This document shows, in pieces, positions 19,217 to 27,697 of a stretch of 64,000 bases of DNA; the stretch's first letter is position 1; every line of letters begins with the position of its first letter. The DNA comes from Serratia inhibens (GTDB taxonomy: Bacteria; Pseudomonadota; Gammaproteobacteria; Enterobacterales; Enterobacteriaceae), in the NCBI RefSeq assembly GCF_003591175.1, contig NZ_QYYG01000001.1, positions 1,825,946-1,889,945 of the forward strand, written 5' to 3'. The position numbers and the translations under genes were made by a program. Below the pieces are notes generated by a model, which worked only from the letters and a program-made list of their open reading frames with translations, ran no database searches and had not been told where the DNA came from.

Positions 19217-20407
19217 ATGACCAGACAATTATCCAGACAACGTCTGGTGTACGCGGTGGTGCTTGGCCTGCTGGCCGCACTGGGGCCGCTGTGCACCGAT
19301 CTCTACCTGCCAGCCCTGCCGGAAATGGCCGGCGAGCTGAACACTTCCACCGCCACGGCTCAGCTCAGCCTGACCGCCGGCCTGCTCGGGCTGGGCGTGG
19401 GCCAACTGATTTTTGGCCCCTTCAGCGACAAACTCGGCCGCATGCGGCCGTTGCTGCTGTCGCTGGTGCTGTTATTGGCCGCCTCTCTGTGGTGCGCGCT
19501 GGCGCCGAATATCGACCAGTTGCTGATTGCTCGTTTGTTGCAAGGGCTGGCCGGCGCCGGCGGTGCGGTGATCTCCCGCGCCATCGCGCGCGATCTCTAT
19601 GCCGGGCACGAACTGACGCGCTTCTTCGCCCTGCTGATGCTGGTTAACGGCCTGGCGCCGATTATTGCGCCGGTGCTGGGCGGCGCCATGTTGCGGTTAA
19701 TGGACTGGCGCGGGATCTTCGGTGTACTGGCGGCCATTGCCGTGCTGCTGTTTACCCTTTCAAGCCTGAAGCTGCACGAATCCTTACCCGTGGAGCGCCG
19801 CAGCCAGGGCGGTATTTTGGCGATGCTGATGTCGCTGGGCGGGTTACTGACCCAGCGCCAGTTTATGGGCCTGTGCCTGACGCAAGGGTTCGTCATGGCC
19901 GGGATGTTCGCCTACATCGGCGCATCTCCCTTCGTATTGCAGCAGATTTATGGCCTCAGCCCGCAGATGTTCAGCCTGTGCTTTGCCGTTAACGGCGTAG
20001 GTTTGATTATTTCCGCACAGCTTGCCAGCCGCCTGAGCGCGCGTTGGGGGGAAAGGCAAGTGCTGAAAGGCGGTTTGACATTAGCGGCCGTCGCCTCACT
20101 GCTGTTGCTGCTGGCAGGCAGCCTGCACGCGCCGCTGCCGCTGTTGATGGTTCCGCTGTTCTTCTCGGTGGCGGTGATCGGCATTGTCGGCCCAACGGCG
20201 TCATCATTGGCGATGCAAAGCCAGGGTGACAAAGCGGGCAGCGCCTCGGCGCTGATCGGCGTATGCATGTTCGCGCTCGGCGCGTGCAGCGTGCCCATCA
20301 CCGGGCTGGGTGGCACTTCCAGCGTGTCGATGGCGCTGACCATCGTCGGCTGTTATGCCATTGCCATCCTGCTGTTCACCTTGCTGGTACGCAAACCGCA
20401 GGCGTAA
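19217..20407 (+). CDS. Bcr/CflA-type multidrug efflux MFS transporter
   Basis: This 396-residue inner-membrane protein has about twelve helices. The family signature near the start is TDLYLPALPEMAGEL, and motif A is GPFSDKLGRMRP in the loop between helices 2 and 3; ARLLQGLAGAGGAVISRAIARD is the motif-B/drug:H+ antiporter region. It exports drugs by proton antiport in this family; the actual substrate is unknown. It follows the TetR gene by six bases. It ends at a strong two-way terminator shared with cspE. Confidence 0.92.
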   Translation: MTRQLSRQRLVYAVVLGLLAALGPLCTDLYLPALPEMAGELNTSTATAQLSLTAGLLGLGVGQLIFGPFSDKLGRMRPLLLSLVLLLAASLWCALAPNIDQLLIARLLQGLAGAGGAVISRAIARDLYAGHELTRFFALLMLVNGLAPIIAPVLGGAMLRLMDWRGIFGVLAAIAVLLFTLSSLKLHESLPVERRSQGGILAMLMSLGGLLTQRQFMGLCLTQGFVMAGMFAYIGASPFVLQQIYGLSPQMFSLCFAVNGVGLIISAQLASRLSARWGERQVLKGGLTLAAVASLLLLLAGSLHAPLPLLMVPLFFSVAVIGIVGPTASSLAMQSQGDKAGSASALIGVCMFALGACSVPITGLGGTSSVSMALTIVGCYAIAILLFTLLVRKPQA

Positions 20408-20427
20408 GCTAGCGCAAAAAAGGCAAT

Positions 20428-20454
20428 AAAAAACCCGCTCTGGGAGCGGGTTTT
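20428..20454. terminator. Bidirectional terminator between the MFS gene and cspE
   Basis: AAACCCGCTC (20431-20440), loop TGG, GAGCGGGTTT (20444-20453) is a perfect 10-bp stem, with A residues before and T residues after, so it can end transcripts from both convergent genes. Confidence 0.85.
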
Positions 20455-20475
20455 AAGAATTTCGGCTACTGTAGC

Positions 20476-20685
20476 TTAGATAGCGATAACGTTAGCAGCA
20501 GATGGCCCTTTGGCACCGTTCGTGATTTCAAATTCTACACGCTGGCCTTCAGCAAGAGTTTTGAAACCATTGCTAGCGATGGCAGAGAAGTGAACGAAAA
20601 CGTCCTTGCTACCATCTTCCGGAGTAATGAAGCCGAAGCCTTTGGATTCATTAAACCACTTAACGCTACCTTTAATCTTAGACAT
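20476..20685 (-). CDS. cspE: Cold-shock-family RNA chaperone CspE
   Basis: This 69-residue cold-shock domain binds single-stranded RNA and melts secondary structure; CspE is the family member expressed at normal temperature and can act as antiterminator. RNP1 (KGFGFI) and RNP2 (VFVHF) are intact, and the sequence [20 protein letters not shown] is that of CspE/CspC. I choose the Met at 20685; 27 further in-frame residues upstream are leader RNA. The crcB/cspE pairing matches E. coli gene order. Confidence 0.95.
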   Translation of the reverse strand: MSKIKGSVKWFNESKGFGFITPEDGSKDVFVHFSAIASNGFKTLAEGQRVEFEITNGAKGPSAANVIAI

Positions 20686-21030
20686 CAAACTTACCTTTAA
20701 CGTGAATGTAAGACACAAAATGTGTGTCCAGTACAGTACAGCAATTAGACCGGATTTTGTCCACAACCTGGATCACATAAAACCGATAAAAAGTGAAAAA
20801 ATCGGTATCGTCCGCTGTAAATCTGTTGCACCGATCGCCGTTGCCAATCTTGACAGCTCAATGCTCTTTAATCCCCGTCGAACAGCGGCCGAACGCCTGT
20901 TTCAGCCTCGGCAGCGCTCGTTGCCAGTGTGATGCAGACATAATAGCTATGAAATATAACCAGATAGTCTTTTTGCTTCCGGCCACCCTGCACTAGGGTT
21001 AGGGCTTATCAACCACTGTGAGCCAAGACT
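20686..21030. other. Intergenic region: cspE leader and divergent promoters
   Basis: These 345 bases hold the cspE 5' leader on the minus strand and must hold the promoter for the M20 gene on the plus strand. Visible elements are a small hairpin ACCGAT...ATCGGT around an A-rich loop near 20780-20806, and a TTGACA on the plus strand near 20848. No supported gene was found. Confidence 0.5.
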
Positions 21031-22194
21031 ATGACCAGCCAACTGGCCGAGAAGATCATCGCCTACCGCCGTGAACTGCATCAGAACCCTGAGCTGTCCA
21101 ACCACGAGTTTGCCACTACCGCGCGCCTCACCCGCTGGCTGGAAGAGGCCGGTATCCGTATTCTGCCGCTCGGGCTGAAGACCGGCGTGATCGCCGAAAT
21201 CGGCAGCGGCAAGGGCCCGATCATTGCGCTGCGCGGCGATATTGACGCCCTGCCGATAGAGGAAATTTCCGGCGTACCCTTCAGCTCGCAAAATAGCGGT
21301 GTAATGCACGCCTGCGGGCATGATTTTCATACCTCGGTGATGCTCGGCGCAGCGCATTTGCTGAAAGCGCGCGAGGCCACCCTGCCCGGAAGGGTGCGTA
21401 TTTTCTTCCAACCGGCGGAGGAAACCTTCAACGGTGCCCAGCACCTGATCGACGCCGGCGCCCTGGATAACGTGGCCGCGGTATTCGGCCTGCACAATGC
21501 GCCGGAGCTGCCGACCGGCACCTTTGCCACCCGCGCCGGCGCGTTTTACGCCAACGTCGACCGCTTCCAGATCCTGATCACCGGTAAAGGCGCACACGCC
21601 GCCAAACCGGAGCAAGGCGTAGACACCATTGTCACCGCCAGCCAAATTGTCAACGCGCTGCAAACCCTGCCCAGCCGCAGCTTTAGCTCGCTGGAGTCGC
21701 TGGTGGTGAGCGTGACGCGCATCGAGGGGGGCAACACCTGGAACGTCTTGCCGCAGACCGTAGAACTGGAAGGGACGGTGCGCACCCACAACGAGAAAGT
21801 CCGCCTTCAGGTCCCGGACAAAATCCGTCAGGTGATTAACGGCGTAGCCGCATCGCTTGGCGCCCAAGCGGAACTGCGCTGGCAGCCTGGTCCACCGGCG
21901 GTGGTCAATGACGCGCGCTGGGCAGCCTTCAGCAAAACCGTCGCCGCCGAAGCCGGCTATCGGGTGGAGGAAGCGGACCTGCAGATGGGGGGCGAGGATT
22001 TCGCGCTTTACCTGCACCACGTGCCGGGCGCTTTTGTCAGTATCGGTTCAGCCAGTGAGTTTGGCCTGCACCATCCGCGCTTTAATCCGGATGAACAGGC
22101 GATCTTCCCGGCCTCGCAATATTTCGAGCTGCTCGCTGAACGCACGCTGCAACAATTAGCCACCGCACCGGAAAAAATCACCAGCAAGGCGTAA
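21031..22194 (+). CDS. M20-family amidohydrolase (N-acyl-amino-acid deacylase type)
   Basis: This 387-residue zinc-dependent hydrolase belongs to the hippurate/IAA-amino acid hydrolase group. Visible motifs are RGDIDALP, MHACGHDFHTSVML (metal-binding Cys/His) and FQPAEET with the catalytic Glu; GGEDFALYL is the C-terminal metal motif. A dimerisation domain sits between. It resembles YxeP/SndB-type deacylases that remove an N-acetyl group from S-modified cysteine. That specificity is inferred from the neighbouring monooxygenase, acetyltransferase and ABC genes. It is 198 bases before the next gene. Confidence 0.85.
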   Translation: MTSQLAEKIIAYRRELHQNPELSNHEFATTARLTRWLEEAGIRILPLGLKTGVIAEIGSGKGPIIALRGDIDALPIEEISGVPFSSQNSGVMHACGHDFHTSVMLGAAHLLKAREATLPGRVRIFFQPAEETFNGAQHLIDAGALDNVAAVFGLHNAPELPTGTFATRAGAFYANVDRFQILITGKGAHAAKPEQGVDTIVTASQIVNALQTLPSRSFSSLESLVVSVTRIEGGNTWNVLPQTVELEGTVRTHNEKVRLQVPDKIRQVINGVAASLGAQAELRWQPGPPAVVNDARWAAFSKTVAAEAGYRVEEADLQMGGEDFALYLHHVPGAFVSIGSASEFGLHHPRFNPDEQAIFPASQYFELLAERTLQQLATAPEKITSKA

Positions 22195-22392
22195 AAAATC
22201 ACCTCATTATTATTTCGCGGTGCAGCAGGTTCTGCGCTGCGAATTATTATTTTCCCTTTATCCATACCCGCCACGATATTTGCTATTTCAACATTTGAAT
22301 ATGCTGTTTTGTTGTTTTACATCCTGAGAGCGCTCATCAATAGTGGGAACTCGACAGATAGCGCCACAGCGGCACTTAACAGGGTGAAAGCA

Positions 22393-23718
22393 ATGAGCAA
22401 CAGTGCGAAAAACAAACGGCAATTGCGTCTTGGCGCCATTTTGCATGGCGCATCGGGAAATATGTCTGCCTGGCGGCATCCGGATGCCACCGCCGACGCC
22501 AGCATTAATCTCGATTTTAATATTGCCACGGCGAAAAAAGCCGAACAGGGTAAATTGGATTTCGTGTTTGTCGCCGACGGCTTATATATCAATGAGAAAT
22601 CCATTCCGCATTTCCTCAACCGTTTTGAACCCCTGACCCTGCTTGCCGCCCTGTCCGCCGCCACCGACAAAATCGGGCTGGTGGGCACGCTGTCCACTTC
22701 ATACAGCGATCCCTTTACCGTCGCGCGCCAGTTCGCCAGCCTGGATCACCTGAGCAAAGGCCGGGCGGGCTGGAACGTAGTGACGTCGCCACTGGAAGGG
22801 TCGGCAAAGAATTTCTCGCGCACCGAGCACCCGGAGCACAGCCTGCGTTATCGCATCGCCAGCGAATATCTCGATGTCACCAAAGGGCTGTGGGATTCGT
22901 GGGAAGGCGACGCCTTTGTGCGTAACAAAAACAACGGTGAATTTTTCAGCGCCGGTAAGCTGCATACCCTGAACCATCAGGGGGAGTTCTTCTCGGTGCA
23001 GGGGCCGCTGAATATCGGCCGCACGCCGCAGGGCCGCCCGATTCTGTTCCAGGCCGGTGCATCGGAAGACGGCAAGCAACTGGCGGCAAAGCACGCCGAC
23101 GCCATTTTCACCCACCATGAAACCCAACAGTTGGCGCAGACGTTTTATCAGGACGTAAAAAAACAATTGGTAGAACAGGGCCGCGAACCGGACGACCTGC
23201 GAATTTTCCAGGGCGTCAGCGTGATCGTCGGCGACGACAATGAAGACGTGGAACGCCAATATTGGGAAACCGCACGGCTGGTCAGCATCGAAAACGCACT
23301 CAACTACCTTGGCCGCTATTTCGAGCATTATGACTTTTCCCGCCATCCGCTGGACGAGCCCTTCCCGGACGTCGGCAATTTGGGGCAAAACAGCTTCCGC
23401 AGCACCACCGATGCCATCAAACGCAACGCCCGCGAGCGCAACCTGACGCTGCGCGAAGTGGCGCTGGAAGCTGCCTCGCCGCGCCCGGTGTTCGGCGGCA
23501 CGCCGGAGGCGGTAGCGGATGGCCTGCAAAACTGGTTCGACACCCAGGCCGCCGACGGTTTCATCATCAGTGGCGGTACGCCGAACTCCTTCGACCACTT
23601 TATTGACCGCGTAGTGCCTATCCTGCAGCAACGTGGCCTGTTCCGTAGCGATTACAGCGGCGATACGCTGCGCGACCACCTTGGCCTGAAGCAACCGCTG
23701 AACCAATTTACGCAATAA
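22393..23718 (+). CDS. LLM-class flavin-dependent monooxygenase (NtaA/SnaA/DszA group)
   Basis: This 441-residue TIM-barrel monooxygenase uses reduced FMN supplied by a separate reductase. The group signature includes the N-terminal [20 protein letters not shown], the [10 protein letters not shown] strand, and [16 protein letters not shown]. Related enzymes (YtnJ/CmoJ, YxeK/CmoO) oxidise S-alkyl or S-succinyl N-acetylcysteine and release cysteine. No dedicated flavin reductase gene is adjacent. I choose the ATG at 22393 (AGGGTG upstream); 28 extra upstream residues are open but unlike the family. Confidence 0.87.
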   Translation: MSNSAKNKRQLRLGAILHGASGNMSAWRHPDATADASINLDFNIATAKKAEQGKLDFVFVADGLYINEKSIPHFLNRFEPLTLLAALSAATDKIGLVGTLSTSYSDPFTVARQFASLDHLSKGRAGWNVVTSPLEGSAKNFSRTEHPEHSLRYRIASEYLDVTKGLWDSWEGDAFVRNKNNGEFFSAGKLHTLNHQGEFFSVQGPLNIGRTPQGRPILFQAGASEDGKQLAAKHADAIFTHHETQQLAQTFYQDVKKQLVEQGREPDDLRIFQGVSVIVGDDNEDVERQYWETARLVSIENALNYLGRYFEHYDFSRHPLDEPFPDVGNLGQNSFRSTTDAIKRNARERNLTLREVALEAASPRPVFGGTPEAVADGLQNWFDTQAADGFIISGGTPNSFDHFIDRVVPILQQRGLFRSDYSGDTLRDHLGLKQPLNQFTQ

Positions 23719-23747
23719 AAATACTCTTTCTTCAGGGATATTCCGCT

Positions 23748-23834
23748 ATGCGAAAAACCGTTACCGGCATCAATTTAAAAGCCATCAAAACCCGTCTCCA
23801 CGTGGCGAAAAACCAGCAAATTCTGGGCGACTAG
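23748..23834 (+). CDS. Putative 28-residue basic peptide between monooxygenase and acetyltransferase genes
   Basis: The ORF has ATG with CAGGGA ten bases upstream and ends in TAG, where the stop itself overlaps the TAGGAG that serves as the ribosome site of the next gene. The product is short and basic (starts MRKTVTGINLKAIKTRLHVA). It may be a coupling peptide or leader; no family is recognised. Its fit between two same-strand genes with its own ribosome site makes it more than random, but it is unproven. Confidence 0.4.
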   Translation: MRKTVTGINLKAIKTRLHVAKNQQILGD

Positions 23835-23844
23835 GAGCATACCT

Positions 23845-24372
23845 ATGGCACACGACGTCTTCATTCAAACGCTGCCGGACGACCCGCTGGTCGAACCGGT
23901 AATTCAAGGACTGTTCGGCGAGTATCGTCAGCGCTACGGCGATTATTTTGGTGACCAGGAACAAGAAACGCTGGATCTGTACGCCCCGCCACAGGGCGCG
24001 TTTATCGTGCTGTTGCGCGCCGGAGAGCCGATCGCCATGGGCGCGTTCAAACGCTACGATCCGCACACCGCCGAGCTGAAGCGCATCTGGACGCGAACCG
24101 ACCTGCGTCGCCAGGGGCTGGCGCAAAAGGTCTTGCAGCAACTGGAGACGCTGGCACTGGAACAGGGCTACCGCCAGCTCTACCTGACCACCGGTTTTCG
24201 CCAGCCGGAGGCGGTGGGCCTGTATCTGAGCAACGGCTATCAGCCGCAGTTCGATCCCACCGTCGACAGTGAAGTTTACAGCCGCCCGCCCTACGACGGC
24301 CGGTTGCCGTTTCGCAAGAGCCTGATGACAGCCGGCGCACTCTGTTGCGCGCCGGAAAGGAAGATTGCCTAG
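23845..24372 (+). CDS. GNAT-family N-acetyltransferase
   Basis: This 175-residue protein has the GNAT acetyl-CoA loop RRQGLAQKVL (the R/QxxGxG/A variant) after the beta4 strand AELKRIWTRTD, and a C-terminal GLYLSNGYQP block. The gene belongs to the monooxygenase/ABC set. In the comparable Bacillus operons (YxeL/SnaB, YtmI/SnaA) such an enzyme acetylates S-modified cysteine before oxidation. That role here is inference from context. The start has TAGGAG seven bases upstream. Confidence 0.82.
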   Translation: MAHDVFIQTLPDDPLVEPVIQGLFGEYRQRYGDYFGDQEQETLDLYAPPQGAFIVLLRAGEPIAMGAFKRYDPHTAELKRIWTRTDLRRQGLAQKVLQQLETLALEQGYRQLYLTTGFRQPEAVGLYLSNGYQPQFDPTVDSEVYSRPPYDGRLPFRKSLMTAGALCCAPERKIA

Positions 24373-24414
24373 GGGCCTGCCCCCTCCCCTTTTATCTGTT
24401 TCAGGAGCGATACG

Positions 24415-25302
24415 ATGTCCAAACAAGAAGTGTTGAAAGTGGTTCCCGCGCGCTACCCGCTGCGGCTGGTGGGCGCGCTGTTTTCGGTGTTTATTCTGGC
24501 GGCGATCGTCCAGTCGGTGGCGGCCAACGAGCGCTGGGAATGGGGCGTGTTTGCCGAATGGTTCTTCGCGCCGGCGGTGCTTTCCGGCCTGGGGCAAACC
24601 CTGCTGCTGACGCTGCTCGGCACGCTGTTCAGCATTATTTTCGGTACCTTGCTGGCGCTGGCGCGGCTGTCGCGCTCTTATCTGCTGGCGTCGCTGGCCT
24701 GGGGCTATATCTGGCTGTTCCGTTCGCTGCCGCTGATTCTGGTACTGATCATCTTGTATAATTTTTCTTACCTGTATGATTCCATCTCGCTGGGCATTCC
24801 CTTTACCTCGCTGGTGTTCGCCAGCTACCCGACCATAGATATACTCAGCCAGTTTTCCGTCGCGGTGCTGGGGCTGACCCTGGTGCAATCGGCCTATACC
24901 GCAGAAATCATCCGCGGCGGCATTCTCGGGGTGGAATACGGCCAGCATGAGGCCGCAGCGGCGCTTGGCCTGCCGGGCTATCGCCGTACTTTCCGCATCA
25001 TTCTGCCGCAGGCGCTGCGCTCAATCGTTCCCACCGGTTTCAACGAAATCATCAGCCTGGCCAAGGGCACCTCGATCGTTTACGTGCTGGCGCTGCCGGA
25101 GCTGTTCTACACCATTCAGGTCATCTATAACCGCACGCAGCAGGTGATACCGCTGCTGATGGTCGCGACCGTCTGGTACCTGTTCATCACCACCGCGCTG
25201 TCGGTGATCCAATACTACATTGAGCGCTATTTCGCCCGGGGCGCCGTGCGCGAACTGCCGCCGACACCCTGGCAGAAACTGGCCGGCTGGATAAAACGTT
25301 AG
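24415..25302 (+). CDS. Polar amino-acid-type ABC transporter permease
   Basis: This 295-residue inner-membrane permease of the HisMQ/TcyL group has about five to six hydrophobic segments. The cytoplasmic EAA loop that docks the ATPase is intact (QHEAAAALGLPGYRRTFRI then LPQALR). It follows the GNAT gene by 42 bases and precedes the ATPase by nine, so permease and ATPase are co-translated. No periplasmic binding protein gene accompanies them here. Confidence 0.88.
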   Translation: MSKQEVLKVVPARYPLRLVGALFSVFILAAIVQSVAANERWEWGVFAEWFFAPAVLSGLGQTLLLTLLGTLFSIIFGTLLALARLSRSYLLASLAWGYIWLFRSLPLILVLIILYNFSYLYDSISLGIPFTSLVFASYPTIDILSQFSVAVLGLTLVQSAYTAEIIRGGILGVEYGQHEAAAALGLPGYRRTFRIILPQALRSIVPTGFNEIISLAKGTSIVYVLALPELFYTIQVIYNRTQQVIPLLMVATVWYLFITTALSVIQYYIERYFARGAVRELPPTPWQKLAGWIKR

Positions 25303-25311
25303 GAGAATTTT

Positions 25312-26139
25312 ATGTCCGAAGCTATTGATTACTATGCCCTGCGCGAAGCGCCGGTGCGCAATATCGTTCCGGTGCCGGCGCGTGGCCTGATTGAAATCAG
25401 TAACGTGAGCAAGTTTTTCGGCAAGCACAAGGCACTGGACGACGTAAGCCTGACGCTCCAGCCGGGCACGGTCACGGTGATCCTCGGGCCGTCCGGCTCG
25501 GGCAAATCCACCCTGCTGCGCGCCATCAACCACCTGGAGCGGGTCGATGAAGGCTTTATCCGCATCGACGGCGACTACGTCGGCTACCGGCGTAAAGGCG
25601 ACAAACTGTACGAACTGAAAGAGAACGCCATTCTCAGGCAGCGCATCAACGTCGGCTACGTATTTCAGAATTTCAATCTGTTCCCGCATCTGACCGTGCT
25701 GGAGAACATCATTGAAGCGCCGGTGGTACATGGGATCTACTCACGGGCTCAGGCTAAAGAGGTGGCTTATCAGCTGCTGGATACCGTCGGCCTGCGCCAC
25801 AAGGCCGACGCCTATCCGCGCCACCTGTCCGGCGGCCAGCAGCAGCGTATCGCCATTGCACGTGCGTTGGCGTTGAACCCGAAGGTCATTTTATTCGATG
25901 AGCCCACTTCGGCGCTCGATCCTGAGCTGGTCGGCGAAGTGCTGGACGTGATCAAGGGGCTGGCGGATCTGGGCGTAACGCTGGTGGTGGTCACCCATGA
26001 GATTGGTTTTGCGCGTGAAGCGGCGGATCAGATCGTGTTTATGGTCGACGGACAGATCGTCGAGCAGGGTAACGCCCGGCAGGTACTGAACCATCCGCAG
26101 CACCATCGCACCATTAACTTCCTCAACAAAGTACTGTGA
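25312..26139 (+). CDS. Amino-acid-type ABC transporter ATP-binding protein
   Basis: This 275-residue ATPase has Walker A GPSGSGKST, the Q loop in VGYVFQNFNLFPHLT, signature LSGGQQQR, Walker B VILFDEPTSALD, and the switch His in VTHE. It has the GlnQ/HisP family layout, with an N-terminal extension of about 25 residues before the ATPase core (residues 1-25, SEAIDYYALREAPVRN). It powers the permease encoded just upstream. The last gene of the set. Confidence 0.93.
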   Translation: MSEAIDYYALREAPVRNIVPVPARGLIEISNVSKFFGKHKALDDVSLTLQPGTVTVILGPSGSGKSTLLRAINHLERVDEGFIRIDGDYVGYRRKGDKLYELKENAILRQRINVGYVFQNFNLFPHLTVLENIIEAPVVHGIYSRAQAKEVAYQLLDTVGLRHKADAYPRHLSGGQQQRIAIARALALNPKVILFDEPTSALDPELVGEVLDVIKGLADLGVTLVVVTHEIGFAREAADQIVFMVDGQIVEQGNARQVLNHPQHHRTINFLNKVL

Positions 26140-26173
26140 CTTACGGGGCGCAACCGCGCCCCGCCCGATGAGC

Positions 26174-26683
26174 TTATCCCTCCGCGAAGCGGCGTTTCTC
26201 CGCAGCGAAATCCAGCGGCTTGATGCCGCGCTGATTGCGATCCTGCTCGGTCAGCAACGCCGGCGGAATAAACCAGGTCACTTCAAATAACAACCCGTCA
26301 GGATCGTGTCCATAGATGCTCTTGTGCACGCCGTGATCCTCCTCCAGCCCGAGAATGCCACGCTGCGCCAGCTGCTCGCGAATGCGTTCGAGTTCATCCA
26401 GGCTATCGACTTCCCACGCCAGATGGTACAGCCCGGCCGGTGGTTCGTTTTCCGCCGGCGGTTCACCCTTGGCACGAAACACCCCGGCCCGCTGCTGCCC
26501 GAGATTTTTGCTGAACAGCGCCAGATCGTGATCGTTATCCGAATCGGCCGCCTGGGTAAACACCGCTTTGTCGGGGCTGCCCGAAGGTTTTAGCTTAAAC
26601 CCCAGCACCTGATGATAAAAATTCGCGCTTTGCTGCACATCGCTGACATACAACACCGCGTGGTTAAGCCGTTTAATTCCCAT
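26174..26683 (-). CDS. VOC-family (glyoxalase/extradiol dioxygenase-like) protein
   Basis: This 169-residue protein has two beta-alpha-beta-beta-beta units. Likely metal ligands are His in LNHAVLYVSD, His in LYHLAWEVD and Glu in LLFEVTWF, as in catechol-2,3-dioxygenase-like and glyoxalase members. The substrate is unknown. It is convergent with the ABC operon and is probably a single gene. A start with the Met at 26683 gives a typical N-terminus. Confidence 0.8.
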   Translation of the reverse strand: MGIKRLNHAVLYVSDVQQSANFYHQVLGFKLKPSGSPDKAVFTQAADSDNDHDLALFSKNLGQQRAGVFRAKGEPPAENEPPAGLYHLAWEVDSLDELERIREQLAQRGILGLEEDHGVHKSIYGHDPDGLLFEVTWFIPPALLTEQDRNQRGIKPLDFAAEKRRFAEG

Positions 26684-26814
26684 CGATTTTCCCTTTCCGC
26701 ATTGAATACAGTCAGCTTGAAAATAGCATGTGGCCGGAAACCCGCTAAATGCCGTTATCGCATTATCAAAACCGGAGAGCCTAACCTGTCACTGCAAGGC
26801 ATTCCGCGCTATCA

Positions 26815-26874
26815 TATCCCCGTCGCCTTTCAAGCCGCAGCCTGTTGTCTGCAACTTGAAATTCATAGGGGATA
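26815..26874. repeat. Interspersed palindromic element, copy 2
   Basis: About 60 bp, an imperfect palindrome running from TATCCCC to GGGGATA. The arms contain GTCGCCTTTCAAGCCGCAGC and GCAACTTGAAATTCATAGGG. It is in the opposite orientation to the copy at 27403-27463, and together they bracket the cold-shock-domain gene. Confidence 0.85.
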
Positions 26875-26901
26875 AATATTGTATTGAACGAATTAACGAG
26901 A

Positions 26902-27387
26902 ATGATGATGAACGGCAAGATAACGACTTTTTTTGAAGACAAAGGCTTCGGCTTTATTACCGATGAGAACGGGGAAAATCGTTATTTTCACGTGATTAAA
27001 GTGCAAAACCCGGAGCTGATTAAGAAAAATGCGGCGGTGACCTTCGAGCCGACCAACAACACCAAAGGCCCTTCGGCGTATGCGGTCAAGGTGCTGGCGG
27101 CAAGCAAATACATCATCATCGCCAACGAAAGAATCAAGATCGCCAGCATCAAGTCCTTCAACACTTTCACCAAAGAAGTGCCGGTAAAAGCGGACGTCGA
27201 CAAAGAAAATACCGTGCTCTCGGTGGGCCTGCTGATGAACCGCATCCGTCCGCAGTCCGAAGAAGCGCCACAAACCATGCAGACGCTGCGCATGCTGACC
27301 ATCACCACTTTCCAGAACGCGACCCATACCTTCTCCGAACAGGAGATCGACATGGATGAAACGCTGAAAGTGCTGAAAAGCCTCTAA
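26902..27387 (+). CDS. Cold-shock-domain protein with a C-terminal extension
   Basis: About 161 residues. The N-terminal 65 form a cold-shock domain with RNP1 (KGFGFI) intact and an RNP2-like RYFHV, followed by about 95 residues with no recognised domain (from SKYIIIANERIKIASIKSF). The second part begins like a beta-strand-rich, possibly membrane- or RNA-related domain; its role is unknown. Several start codons are possible (TTG 26884, ATG 26902, 26905, 26908); ACGAG just upstream favours the ATG cluster. Two palindromic repeats flank it closely, so the gene may have moved or be prone to recombination. Confidence 0.7.
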   Translation: MMMNGKITTFFEDKGFGFITDENGENRYFHVIKVQNPELIKKNAAVTFEPTNNTKGPSAYAVKVLAASKYIIIANERIKIASIKSFNTFTKEVPVKADVDKENTVLSVGLLMNRIRPQSEEAPQTMQTLRMLTITTFQNATHTFSEQEIDMDETLKVLKSL

Positions 27388-27402
27388 TCACCACCTAACT
27401 CC

Positions 27403-27463
27403 TATACCCTATGAATTTCGAGTCGCAGCCAACAACGCTGCGGCTTGAAAGGCGACGGGTATA
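27403..27463. repeat. Interspersed palindromic element, copy 3
   Basis: A 61-bp imperfect palindrome running from TATACCC to GGGTATA, with arms TATGAATTTCGAGTCGCAGC and GCTGCGGCTTGAAAGGCGAC around a CAACAAC centre. It is the best-preserved of three copies in the window and can fold into one long stem. It begins 15 bases after the cold-shock-domain gene. Confidence 0.88.
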
Positions 27464-27530
27464 AAACTATCGAAGCAATTTGATATCACCTATGTTAGCG
27501 TGGGTTTTCACCTGACACAGGCCGTGCTAT

Positions 27531-27692
27531 ATGACTGATTCCAGCAGCGTCAAAGGCTTTATCAACCGCTCCACCGACATCGCCTGCCCCAAATGCGCCT
27601 ACGTCACCAGCCAAAAATGCGCGACGCTACGGCAAAACGTTATGCTGATTTGCCCAAACTGCGGTACCCGATTTGAGCCCAGGCAGAACTGA
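27531..27692 (+). CDS. Small zinc-ribbon protein, YnfU-like (first of two paralogues)
   Basis: A 53-residue ORF from ATG to TGA. It contains two zinc knuckles, CPKCAY and CPNCGTRF, 18 residues apart, with the block LRQNVMLICPNCG. A second 54-residue protein at 32841-33005 has the same layout (CPKCAY ... VRKNITMICPKCG). Both resemble the YnfU family of small zinc-binding proteins, whose function is unknown. The stop lies six bases from the convergent cyclase gene. Confidence 0.75.
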   Translation: MTDSSSVKGFINRSTDIACPKCAYVTSQKCATLRQNVMLICPNCGTRFEPRQN

Positions 27693-27697
27693 AGCCT

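Noticed and set aside
20847..20880. TTGACA with downstream TTTAAT as a promoter for the M20 gene
   Set aside because: Spacing and -10 match are poor; noted only as part of the intergenic description.
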